A stretch of DNA of 64,000 bases from Argyresthia goedartella (lineage: Eukaryota; Arthropoda; Insecta; Lepidoptera; Argyresthiidae): positions 7,524,501 to 7,588,500 of the forward strand of contig OX463827.1 of NCBI GenBank assembly GCA_949825045.1. The letters run 5' to 3'. Below are positions 44,621 to 53,055 of this stretch, in pieces (position 1 is the first letter of the stretch; each line of letters starts with the position of its first letter). The translations under genes were made by a program, and so were the position numbers. Below the pieces are notes generated by a model. That model searched no databases. It was not told where the DNA came from and worked only from the letters and a program-made list of their open reading frames with translations.

Positions 44621-45206
44621 CCTTTTTTTCCTCTGCATTAACTTGCTGATTTCCATCCTTTTCTCCTCTATTGTTGATGTTACCATGCTGCTGTGTTACT
44701 TTAGTGCTTATTACGTTTGATAGTGCTTTAAGGTCTGCAAAGATTTGTTTCATTCCCATGTTATTTAGCGCTAACTGCCGCCCCGAGAACATGTCGTGAT
44801 CGTAGGTAAGGTTTTCATTGGAGTCCAGAATATGCGCATACTTATGACTCATATTATCTAACCAGAGTAGGTTGTTGAACATCTCAACCCTGCAGTTGAA
44901 CATGGTGAGGTTCGGACCAAATTTAAATACAGGCAAACAGAGGATAATGTTTGTGTGTTGTATTCTTAGGAGTGTGCATCTTATGTTTTCTATAATTTCA
45001 AAGTAGTTATTGGTTTCCACGAAGTCTGTTTCTCCAATTATTACGATGCAGTAATCCTTACTTGTATGGTCTTGCAGCTTTATTTCAATATCCTTAAGGA
45101 GTACTTTGATGCCGACATTCCTAGTCAAATAGTGACACAGCTGAGTATTTCTGTCGAAGGTTTCCTGCGCAATTGTGAGGACGCTATTTTGTGAATTGCT
45201 GCTCAA
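44598..45206 (-). CDS. CR1-like LINE ORF1, C-terminal SGNH-like domain
   Basis: A 202-residue frame directly downstream of the coiled-coil ORF1 piece. It reads KDYCIVIIGETDFVETNNYF, NIILCLPVFKFGP and FSGRQLALNNMGMKQIFADL. The order of a buried strand with G-x-T-D, then a second strand, then a late x-G-x-x-L-N-x-x-G-x-x-x block matches the SGNH-hydrolase (esterase-like) domain of CR1-type ORF1 proteins. The usual early Ser of the G-D-S motif is replaced here by G-E-T, so hydrolase activity is doubtful. It is separated from the N-terminal part by a short gap (45207-45232), either an indel or a true second frame. Confidence 0.6.
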   Translation of the reverse strand: MSSNSQNSVLTIAQETFDRNTQLCHYLTRNVGIKVLLKDIEIKLQDHTSKDYCIVIIGETDFVETNNYFEIIENIRCTLLRIQHTNIILCLPVFKFGPNLTMFNCRVEMFNNLLWLDNMSHKYAHILDSNENLTYDHDMFSGRQLALNNMGMKQIFADLKALSNVISTKVTQQHGNINNRGEKDGNQQVNAEEKKELEFFRL

Positions 45207-45232
45207 TATAGTTACTTTTCTCGTTAATGGTT

Positions 45233-45799
45233 TTATTTTTTCTCATGCGTGCTTGGCGCCCTTGTTTCGTGCTGTAATGCAGACTTTGAATTCACATGTT
45301 CATTTTGTTGACCTGTTGGCTCTTTAAGGGCTTTTTTTATTTTATTTTTAGAGTTAACGCCTAGCATAGGCCACTGCGTGAGGTCTACCGTCTGTTGTTC
45401 ATTTGAAATTGAGGTATTCGGTGTATCGTGACGCCGAGGAGTAGATTTGGATGATTTGCTTTTTTTCCTTTTTGGAGTTATACAATCATTTTTTAGGCTT
45501 TCTGTTACCTTTTTGCACAATTCATTTGTTTTTTTCAAATCGTCAAAATTTTTATGTAAGCGTCTATTTTCTAAATTCAAATTTTCTATCTCTTTATGAG
45601 CTGTTTTTAGCTCTCGTTTCAGAACTTCAATTTGTTTTTTAAGCTCCGTGACTTGGTTCTCGTCGTCGTCAGAGATTGCGGGCAAACTACTACTGGTGCC
45701 ATCTAGGGGATCTTTGGTGGTATCTAGTTCCTCATCGGTCAACTGTGACTCTGATCGTGTTCGCGGCTTTCTGAATGTTATGTTTGCAAAGAAACTCAT
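45233..45799 (-). CDS. CR1-like LINE ORF1, N-terminal coiled-coil protein
   Basis: A 188-residue frame starting MSFFANITFRKPRTRSESQL. An acidic Ser-rich stretch is followed by a long heptad coiled coil (QVTELKKQIEVLKRELKTAH then EIENLNLENRRLHKNFDDLK, residues about 48-95). A basic Lys/Ser patch comes next (RKKSKSSKSTPRR) and a Gln/Asn-rich tail. Coiled coil plus basic region is the trimerising RNA-binding design of LINE ORF1 proteins. It lies upstream of the SGNH-like part and the endonuclease. The start codon is favoured because stops precede it soon after. Confidence 0.7.
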   Translation of the reverse strand: MSFFANITFRKPRTRSESQLTDEELDTTKDPLDGTSSSLPAISDDDENQVTELKKQIEVLKRELKTAHKEIENLNLENRRLHKNFDDLKKTNELCKKVTESLKNDCITPKRKKSKSSKSTPRRHDTPNTSISNEQQTVDLTQWPMLGVNSKNKIKKALKEPTGQQNEHVNSKSALQHETRAPSTHEKK

Positions 45800-45879
45800 C
45801 TTTTTCAGTATAGATGTCGCTCACCACGAAGAGAAATACAAAAAAAAACAAAAAAAAAATAAAAAAAAAAAATAATAAT

Positions 45880-45960
45880 TGTAACACGGGCAGGATTGAA
45901 CCTGAGGTCACTGCACCACAGTGCGCAGTGTTAGTGGCCACTAAGCCACGGCGACACTTA
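45880..45960 (-). mobile_element. tRNA-like segment in LINE 5' region
   Basis: The minus strand reads GTCGCCGTGGCTTAGTGGCC, with a perfect-looking A box (TGGCTTAGTGG), and later CAGGTTCAATCCTGCC as B box. The acceptor ends do not pair, so this is not a functional tRNA gene. It is followed by long T-rich runs just before ORF1. It is either a SINE head inserted in the LINE leader or part of the LINE promoter. Confidence 0.6.
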
Positions 45961-46352
45961 CATTCAGTTGCTAATTCTTTGATTGTATCTTAGTAGGGAA
46001 TGTGTTTGATGTGACGGAACTTTTGTTTATGTCTCAAGGTCGGATTGATGCCGGTTATTGAACTCACACGCACACTCACGTTCACTATTTTGAATGCAAA
46101 CGATATTTTGGTTCAGTTTTTTGTTGATTACTGCCACAGTTTCGGTTTTATTTTTATTCTGTTTTCACAGTTTTGTTGTACACTAAATTATATACTCGAT
46201 TTTGTGCCTTTTTAACTGGAAACTTCACTTTTTACCACGGTTTCTATTATATTTCTTAGAGAGAAGTTGTACACGACCGCTTTTTATGACACTTCGCACT
46301 ATACGTTTCATTGATTCAATTCATTTATTATTATTGATTCAATTCATTGATT

Positions 46353-47757
46353 CAATAATACTTGTTATAGCCCCACACCTAGCTTATATATTTAATAAAT
46401 GTGTTGACGATGGAGCTTTCCCAGACCTCATAAAACACAGCAAACTGATAACTCTGTTCAAGTTGGGAGACAAGGGTGATGCTTCAAATTTCAGACCAAT
46501 ATCTGTTCTTCCAGAACTAAGTAAAGTTTTTGAAAAAAATATACTCAATCAAATGTTCTCACAACTCTCAATACGTTTTCACTAGAGGTAAATCGACTGC
46601 GGATGCAGGCATTATCCTTATATCTCATATTTATTCTGCATAGGAAGCCGCACAGGGTGCTATCGGTGTTTTTTTTTGCGATTTGTCAAAGGCATTTGAT
46701 TGTGTTGATCATGATAAGCGACTAATGAAATTAAATCATTACGGAGTTAGAAATAAAGCGTTGGATCTATTAAGATCATTCTTAAGCAATATAATTAAAC
46801 AGGCAGAAGTCAACTGTGTCAAATCTGATGGATCAATAGTAAATTGGCATTCCACAAGTTTCCATATTAGGCCCTTTCTTATTCCTGGTATATATTAACG
46901 ATCTGCCTTTTATGGTGGAGAAATTGACCGACATAGTGTTGTTTGCTGATGATACTTCACTAGTCTTCAAAATTAAAAGACAAAAAGAAGATTTTGATGA
47001 TCTTAATCGAGTATTATCTTTAACCTTGAATTGGTTCCCAGTTAATAATTTATTGTTAAATGCTGGTAAAACCAAATGTATCAAATTCTCACTTCCAAAT
47101 CTCCAGAGACCAGTTTAGTGTTGGACAACAGCGTTAGAATTAGTCAATGACACAAAGTTTCTTGGAATAACCATTGATAGCAAATTGCAGTTAGGACCAC
47201 ACATAGATAAATTGGCTGGTAAAATAAGTTCTGCGGCTTACGCTGTAAGGAACATCAGACAAAACACGGATGTGGCTACATCTAGGCTAGTATATTTTAG
47301 TTACTTTCATAGTGTCATTCCTATGGTATCTTGTTGTGGGGGAAAGCAGCGGATATTCAAACTACTTTTTTTTACAGAAAAGAGCTATTCGAGCAATTTA
47401 TAATTTAAAACGCACAGACTCCTTAAGATAGTTTTTTTTAAGAAATTGACATACTAACTGTAGCTAGTCAATTTATTTTCGAAATATAATGTATGTACGC
47501 AAGAAGCTTACAGCATTTTCCAAACTTAGCGATAGCTGTAATGTTAACCTAAGAAATAATCACAGACTGCTTGCGTCCCGGTTTAGACTCGCGAAGGTTA
47601 GCAATTCTTTCAAGGGTCACTCCATTCTCTGCTACAACAAGATACCTCTAGAGATCTTGAAATTGCTATTTGAGAAATTTAAAAACCATGTTAAAGCGAC
47701 TTTGTCGAAAAAGGGATATTACAATGTTCAAGATTACTTAAATGATGGGACTGTATA
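46353..47757 (+). pseudogene. Decayed Jockey-type LINE, right part (copy 1)
   Basis: This continues the LINE of 40690-41432. RT motifs: LITLFKLGDKGDASNFRPIS (46445-46505), DLSKAFDCVDHDKRLMKLNH (46680), a shifted GPFLIPG-type box (46870), VLFADDTSLVF (46938), NWFPVNNLLLNAGKTKCIKF (thumb) and the C-terminal FKNHVKATLSKKGYYNVQDY ending at 47757. Stops and frameshifts separate these pieces. The same text, 97-99% alike, is at 62185-63590 in copy 2. Confidence 0.85.
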
Positions 47758-47828
47758 GGGTTAATCTGGCTCAACACACCTTGCTGTTAATAAATTTTTT
47801 AATGATTTATTCCTGCTTATTAATTATG

Positions 47829-47853
47829 ATAATATATATATATATATATATAT
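47829..47853. repeat. (TA)n microsatellite
   Basis: About 12 TA repeats lie after the LINE end. The copy-2 equivalent (63661-63681) carries an internal C (ATATATACATATA). Confidence 0.85.
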
Positions 47854-48008
47854 TTCTATTAGTTAAGCACAAGCAATCTGTGGGAGTTTCTACGGCATTC
47901 TTCTCCCACAGTGGTCCAATGTAGATAAGTGGCAAAAAATTACGTTTACTAAGTATGTGTAAATATCTACAGTACCTAATAAAGATATTCTGAAATTGGA
48001 AATTGGAT

Positions 48009-48560
48009 CCCATACGAGATTAAATCAAGGAGCCTTATAAATTATCTCTGGATGGTTTCTAATCACTCTGTATGAACATTACATACTGGAATCCTAACAC
48101 TGGCAAATTTCAGAATGCTGCGCACTGACATTCAGCTTCAGAAACCCTAGAATTTTAGCAGCTCTGCTAACTAAGCTATCGCAATGCAGAACAAAAGTAA
48201 GCTTGGAATCTAGAATTATACCGAGATCACGAATCTGATCGACTTCCCCAATCCTGTCATTTTCGATACTATAATTAGACAAGGTAATTTTATCTTGCGC
48301 GTGAATCGAATCAACTGACATTTAGCAGTATTATTTTATTAAAAATCATAGAGTTGTTAAGACAACAATGGCGTACGCGGTCTAGATCGTCTTGGAGTAA
48401 ACGGACATCACTCAGGCTGTCTATATGTCTATAGACGTTCATATCAAAAAGTGAGCAGTCACTATTTTGAATACAAGATACAATATCATTGATAAATAGT
48501 ACAAACAAAATAGGTCACAAGTGTGAGCCTTGGGGAACACCAGAAGTGGCAATATAAACT
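48009..48560 (-). pseudogene. LINE reverse transcriptase fragment (minus strand)
   Basis: The minus strand reads FVLFINDIVSCIQNSDCSLF (48508 down), where the F-A-D-D site is damaged by a short deletion. Then come DDLDRVRHCCLNNSMIFNK and GEVDQIRDLGIILDSKLTF (48240) and ILGFLKLN. These are RT palm and thumb motifs of a Jockey-group LINE of a different family from the plus-strand remnant. Both ends are missing. It continues in copy 2 at 63815-64000, where the window ends. Confidence 0.72.
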
Positions 48561-48564
48561 TCAA

Positions 48565-48840
48565 GATCAAGGAAGGCCGCCAATATCTCAAGGTAATTGA
48601 TATGTAGAGATCGTTCGTGCTCATCCAAAGGGCCCCTGGCCATATCGCCCCCACACACGTATGACCCCCTATCCCGTTGTTGAGGCTTCAGTGTATATCT
48701 CTATGGCATATTCAGCAACTTTTATTTTCCAAATACTGTTATCGATATTATATAACCACCAGTTAAATATAGGACCAAAAGATTTAGGTGTAGTCATAAA
48801 CTTATCGTTATTTTCGTAATCTTTTAAGTTAAGATATTTA
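48565..48840 (-). pseudogene. DIRS-like RNase H fragment, uninterrupted
   Basis: The minus strand encodes FMTTPKSFGPIFNWWLYNID and AIEIYTEASTTG, the same protein as at 39535-40025 but without the RTE tail between the two parts. Stops are present. It shows the arrangement before that insertion. Confidence 0.6.
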
Positions 48841-48869
48841 CATCGCTCTAAATCCTTTTTATATAGCCA

Positions 48870-49400
48870 GCCGTATTCTACTGCCTGACATATTGAAGTA
48901 ATTGAACTTTAAAAGCGATACCTATCTGATTTTACATCTATTTAATTAAGTCTTTTAATTTAAATAATTATTGTTTGATTGTTTCATTTTTGTTTTCAGG
49001 TACCTAACCCCACTGCTAACTTCGTCGATTATATAATATTCCCTAAGAACTAACAGGTTCTGTTTGGTCATTTGAGCTCATATCAGTAATAATTATATAA
49101 GCCCTAGAGATTTAAATAGACATTTTGCATAATTCACGTTGTTTGAATATAGGTCATCTAAATAAAAGTAGATAAATATTTCGTAGAACAAAGAAGTTTA
49201 TCAACTGGTTTGAGTATTTTAGTAAAACAAGTAATTGTCGTAGTCCAAGTTCAAATTCAAGTACAAAGATTTTTATTCATAATAGCACAAAAATTGAGAC
49301 TAAATGAACGTTATAACATAATCTAGCAAGCATAATAAAACAATAAGTAGGTGCCTAATTATTAGTACATAATATATAGGGTAGAATGAACTGGTTTAAT
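48870..49400. other. No recognised gene
   Basis: AT-rich DNA. I find no motif-bearing frame, tRNA-like box or repeat copy within the window. Confidence 0.45.
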
Positions 49401-49789
49401 ACCAGTGTGCTTAGTGGGAGTTGCACAGAGCCAATCGAATGACTTTACGATCGCGTTAATCGAGCATTCACTGTGAAAAGTGACAATCGCGTATTTGCGA
49501 GTGTGAGTCCGAGTGAGTCACATTCGATTATCACTATTCGTTTGACGTTTACTCACCGTGACTTGCGTTCGTTTTTATTTTTATGTTGGTAGATCTGTAG
49601 CGACAGAATGAACAAGCAGCCAAATGACAAACCACCTTCTTGATGACCTATGCCGATTACAAAGGTGCCTATCATATTTTGACGGGCTTTAATAATACGC
49701 GATTTTGACATGTTTGTAAACAAACAATCTTGCATATTTTGATTTTGTGATTTTGATTGCCGGATTTCCAAAAATACCGAAAGTCCACA

Positions 49790-50142
49790 ATGAAAAGGAG
49801 TGCGCAACAATTTGAAATGCTTGTAACATATATGGAGCAGTAAGTGTGCCTAATGTGCTGTATTATTTAGTGTAATTTGTTGAATCTAACCTATATCGTA
49901 ATTTATCTTTCTCTTCTTCATCAGCATGTTCGCCTCCACTGTTGGACCGCCAAGTGCGGTCAGGCCGATTGAACCGTAGCAGTTGATAAATACGTGGCTT
50001 TTTTTTTTCAGACGCGGTGATCTGCTAAACCCACCACCAATGCAAAGGGAAGAATTTCTCATATAAAACGTTTTGGAGGTGTTGACTGCTTTATTAAATA
50101 GTGATGGAAGTGGTGATAAAAAATCCACAGAAAAGTGGAAAA
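49790..50142 (+). pseudogene. Myb/SANT-like (zeste-type) DNA-binding domain, two exons
   Basis: Exon 1 (49790-49839) starts at an ATG and reads MKRSAQQFEMLVTYMEQ. A GTAAGT donor follows. The acceptor is T-rich, ending CAG at 50009-50011. Exon 2 (50012-50142) reads GDLLNPPPMQREEF, then after an in-frame TAA near 50060, VLEVLTALLNSDGSGDKKST and EKWKK. The pattern x-Q-F-E-x-L-V-x-Y-M-E, G-D-L-x-x-P, L-L-N-S-x-G-x-G-x-K-S-x-E-K-W-K-K is the Myb/SANT-like domain found in zeste-like regulators and in insect transposon-linked proteins. The last helix (usually W-x-D-x-K) is not found nearby. The TAA makes this copy non-functional unless a different splice is used. Confidence 0.6.
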
Positions 50143-50369
50143 AGGTTAGGGTTCAAGTGTTGATCAGCTGGTTGAGGAATTCGTTGGTGGTTTATAAGCT
50201 ACATATTTATGTGTTGACTATACGTACCTTACTTACTATAAGTATAATAAACATTTATTTATATGAAAAAACAATTTAATTTTATCCCGTTTTACAGCGG
50301 ACAACATTTTATTGTTGCATTATTCTGACTAATAGGCCCCGCAATGCCCTTCGAATTATATCTGTGGTG

Positions 50370-50610
50370 GCACTTCGTTCTGTAACCTCGTACCTTGATC
50401 TAGCCCCAAAATAGGATTCCCTGTATCTTGGGTACTAGACAATGATACACATACTTATATAGATAAATATAATACTTAGATAGATAAACAACCTTGACTA
50501 GGGTACAAACATCCGTTCTCACCAAACAAATATTTGCCCCCACCGGGACTCGAACTCAGGATCCTCGGCTTAGTAGGCAGGGTCACTGCCGCCGACTCGG
50601 CCAATTGGGT
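50370..50610 (-). mobile_element. tRNA-derived SINE, inverted, in the TIR element
   Basis: The minus strand carries GGCCGAGTCGGCGGCAGTGA (A box) and GAGTTCGAGTCCCGG (B box), then the body to GGGGCTAGATCAAGG. It is the same family as 38405-38645. It is nested in the TIR element and so is younger than it. Confidence 0.7.
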
Positions 50611-51509
50611 CGCGAGTTACAGTTTACACTATTCGAATAAGGTTATTTTGGACGCTCTCACCTTCAAATCCAAAGTGAGAACTTTACTTTGCGAACGTGA
50701 GCGATTCACCATTCGAATTGTCGAAATGATGACGTATATATAACTCGCACTCGTAAAATCAGCGTAAACGCGTTCACTTCTCGATCGTCACCGATAAATT
50801 GAACGCATTCGATCGTGACAAAAAGTGACAATAGTGCTTTGTAAACTCGCACTCAGAATTTTAATTTCAAATCGTTGCCGCTAGGAGGCGCTGGCTCAAT
50901 GCCATACAAAACTGAGTTCGCGTAAACGCGTTCGATGAGTTAGAAAAACTCCCACTAAGCACACTGATGTCGGTGTCTTATAAAAAGTCATTAATTTTGT
51001 AGCAGGCCTTTGTGCATAAAGTGTGTTTTATACATTTTTTGAAGTGAGTTTCAGTTAAGTTTTATATTTATTACAGTTTTTTTTTGTAGAAGCGGATACA
51101 GTGTCCCATAAAATAACTACTAACTTTTAGAGACGGTTATCTCAATGTTAAGTTTGAATTTGATATCTGGGATGTCAAATTCGTGACAATTCTTAGCAGG
51201 TGACGCAATGGGACCTGCCTAACTGGTTCATATTGATAGCTCTTACATGGACATTCCACCACCAAAAACACAGTATTTTTCACGTACTAAAGTTAAATTG
51301 AAAGAAATACACTTACTAATACTATAAAACACCTACACTTATACTATAAAACATCATTAGTTACTAAGTTAACAAAAAAATGTGGTTTGAATTTATTGAA
51401 AAAGTTTGAAAGTGGCAGTGGTGCCAACTTCACAACTGGGCGTTTAAACTGTAGTTTTAAATATCTTAAATCTGTCGGGTCGTTACTAAACGACCTGACC
51501 GAGCCGGCA

Positions 51510-51800
51510 CCTAACCGCACCTACATAACTCGAGAGTGTCCCATGCCACCCGCCCGTGACGGCCTCGTCAACAAATCCGGCGTCCTGGTAGGACGGAGAA
51601 CCATCAACAATGTTCGCCTGAACTTGGTCCTTGTCATCATACTGAGTACGACCCTGTCCTCGTGACCCTACCCAATCCTGCCGGTGGGTTACCCAGTCAC
51701 AACCGAAAACTCAGGACCCCCCGTGTGATGATCCTGACTGCGGCCCTGTACCCTCGTATCCCCCTGTGCTCGTGGGGACTTTGGCCCCTGAGTTTCGTAC
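51510..51800 (-). pseudogene. BEL/Pao gag fragment
   Basis: The plus-strand text GAGTGTCCCATGCCACCCGC, AACCGAAAACTCAGGACCCC and GTGCTCGTGGGGACTTTGGC is clearly related to gag positions 20150-20320 of the full BEL element (for example GGTGTCCCATGACACCCGCC and CGAAAACTCAGGGCCCCCC). It covers the Gln/Pro/Arg-rich gag tail of a related, not identical, element. No LTR or pol is attached. Confidence 0.7.
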
Positions 51801-52325
51801 CGTTGAAGAAGTAGACGTAGTGCACTGGTATGTAGTGTTATTTATTATCAGGCACGGGTCACCTGGGTAGTGCTGCCGAGCAACAAATCGTTCTCTAGTC
51901 TAGACATTCATATCCAGTCAGATTAGGTTCTCGAGGAAGAATCTACCAAATTGGGATCTTTCAAATGCATTTGACACTGGCTTATTTAATCTTAAATGAG
52001 GTAGACTAACGAAGTCAGCTAGTGTTTGCCGAACTGTTGGAAATGGAGACGCTAATTAATCTCTGAATTAATTTTACACATATCCTAATTATAATATGAC
52101 TATCAGTGTACGTACAAATTATTTTACAGTGTAGTTTGTAAATAAATAAAAACGTAGGTACATTTCAGGTAAGTTTGTACTTACTGCACGCATGTTTATT
52201 AGACAAACAGAGTAATATTACATACATAATGGCGAGTAACTAGGATAATATACAGCATGATAAAGATCTGTTTTTACTTTGCTGGTCAGAATAAAGAATC
52301 TATAATTTATACCACTCAAAAGTAT
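51801..52325. other. No recognised gene
   Basis: AT-rich DNA between the BEL fragment and the second duplicated copy. No coding motif was seen. Confidence 0.45.
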
Positions 52326-52982
52326 ATGAAAGAGTTGATAATGTTATGCTCACATAATAATCATGCAATAGTCCGACGAACGACTGACAATCTCCAGTCT
52401 AACTTCATAAAGCACCCGTTATTACTGTAATGATAAAATTATGTTATCTTAGCAGTTAAACTTAAATTACAATAACAACTTTAGGCCTCACTCATACATA
52501 AGATTCCTCAATGTAATTCCTGCATAAGTAAAAACATTCTTAGGTGAAACAATGCACTAAGGTTCATCGTGTTTGTAAGTGATAAACATAAAAAAAAATC
52601 GAGTTATATATTTTCAGCATCTTTCGATTGTTGGTCTCTGTTGATTTGTAGCACCAAATGAAGATTCATTCATCGAAGTCCCGGGAAACAATACTCCAAA
52701 TTGAAATTCCTTACCAAAAATCCATAGTCGCTACAAAATGCTTGAAACCATGTTTACATGTGTAAATCAGTTAATTAATTATCGTTGCACACAATTAATA
52801 AATCTTATAGACATTGGCAGAGATAGTTATTATGTTCTTATAAATTTTTACCTATTTATTGAATTGTTTTAATTGAACAAGCTAATGACTCCATCAAACC
52901 TAAATGAGAAATAATTTTTGTATCTGATAGTACCCACTCACACACTCACACTTCGTGAATGTTTTAAATCGTCAACTCACTA

Positions 52983-53055
52983 AATATAAGTAGGGAGACG
53001 CTAACTAACTACTGGCACAGTAATATTAATTTAGTTCAAGAATTGTTCATTGAAA
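52983..53055 (+). promoter_or_regulatory. Candidate core promoter of hexosaminidase copy 2
   Basis: The same AAATATAAGTAGG block as in copy 1 lies 72 bases before the ATG. The surrounding 60 bases are nearly unchanged, while more distal upstream sequence has diverged. Confidence 0.35.

Larger units (their letters stand above)
41433..46352 (-). mobile_element. CR1-like LINE, near full length, only in copy 1
   Basis: This insertion is about 4920 bases, defined by comparison with copy 2, which reads straight through CAAAGTCATTCAATAATAC. It runs on the minus strand. The 3' end is an (ATT)n tail (plus-strand AATAATAATAATAATAATTC at 41445-41465). ORF2 (RT and endonuclease) and ORF1 come next, and the 5' end includes a tRNA-like segment. 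Microsatellite-type tails are usual for CR1/L2-group LINEs. The element carries only a few stops and one main frameshift, so it is young relative to its host Jockey remnant, and it postdates the tandem duplication. Confidence 0.88.
31330..48197 (+). repeat. Tandem duplication, copy 1
   Basis: Positions 31330-48197 correspond to about 52325-64000 in the same order and orientation. They include a hexosaminidase gene, a mariner in intron 6, a SINE, a fold-back MITE, a DIRS/RTE composite and a Jockey LINE remnant. The offset is 20723 at exon 1 and 15803 at the right end; the 4920-base difference is the LINE found only here (about 41433-46352). Identity is lower (roughly 85-90%) up to about 33050, then very high. 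The duplication continues beyond the right edge of the window. Confidence 0.95.
49403..50966 (+). mobile_element. 1.56-kb TIR element with zeste-type Myb/SANT domain
   Basis: The ends are inverted for at least 20 bases: CAGTGTGCTTAGTGGGAGTT at 49403 and AACTCCCACTAAGCACACTG ending at 50966. Sub-terminal blocks also resemble each other inverted (CACTGTGAAAAGTGACAATC against GTGACAATAGTGC). Inside are two exon-like pieces of a DNA-binding domain and a nested minus-strand SINE (about 50370-50610). No transposase is seen. Target duplication is not evident. It is probably a non-autonomous DNA transposon that carries a regulatory-protein fragment; the superfamily is not assigned. Confidence 0.65.

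Noticed and set aside
45880..45960. Possible true tRNA gene on the minus strand
   Set aside because: A and B boxes are good, but no acceptor stem forms; it lies inside a LINE.
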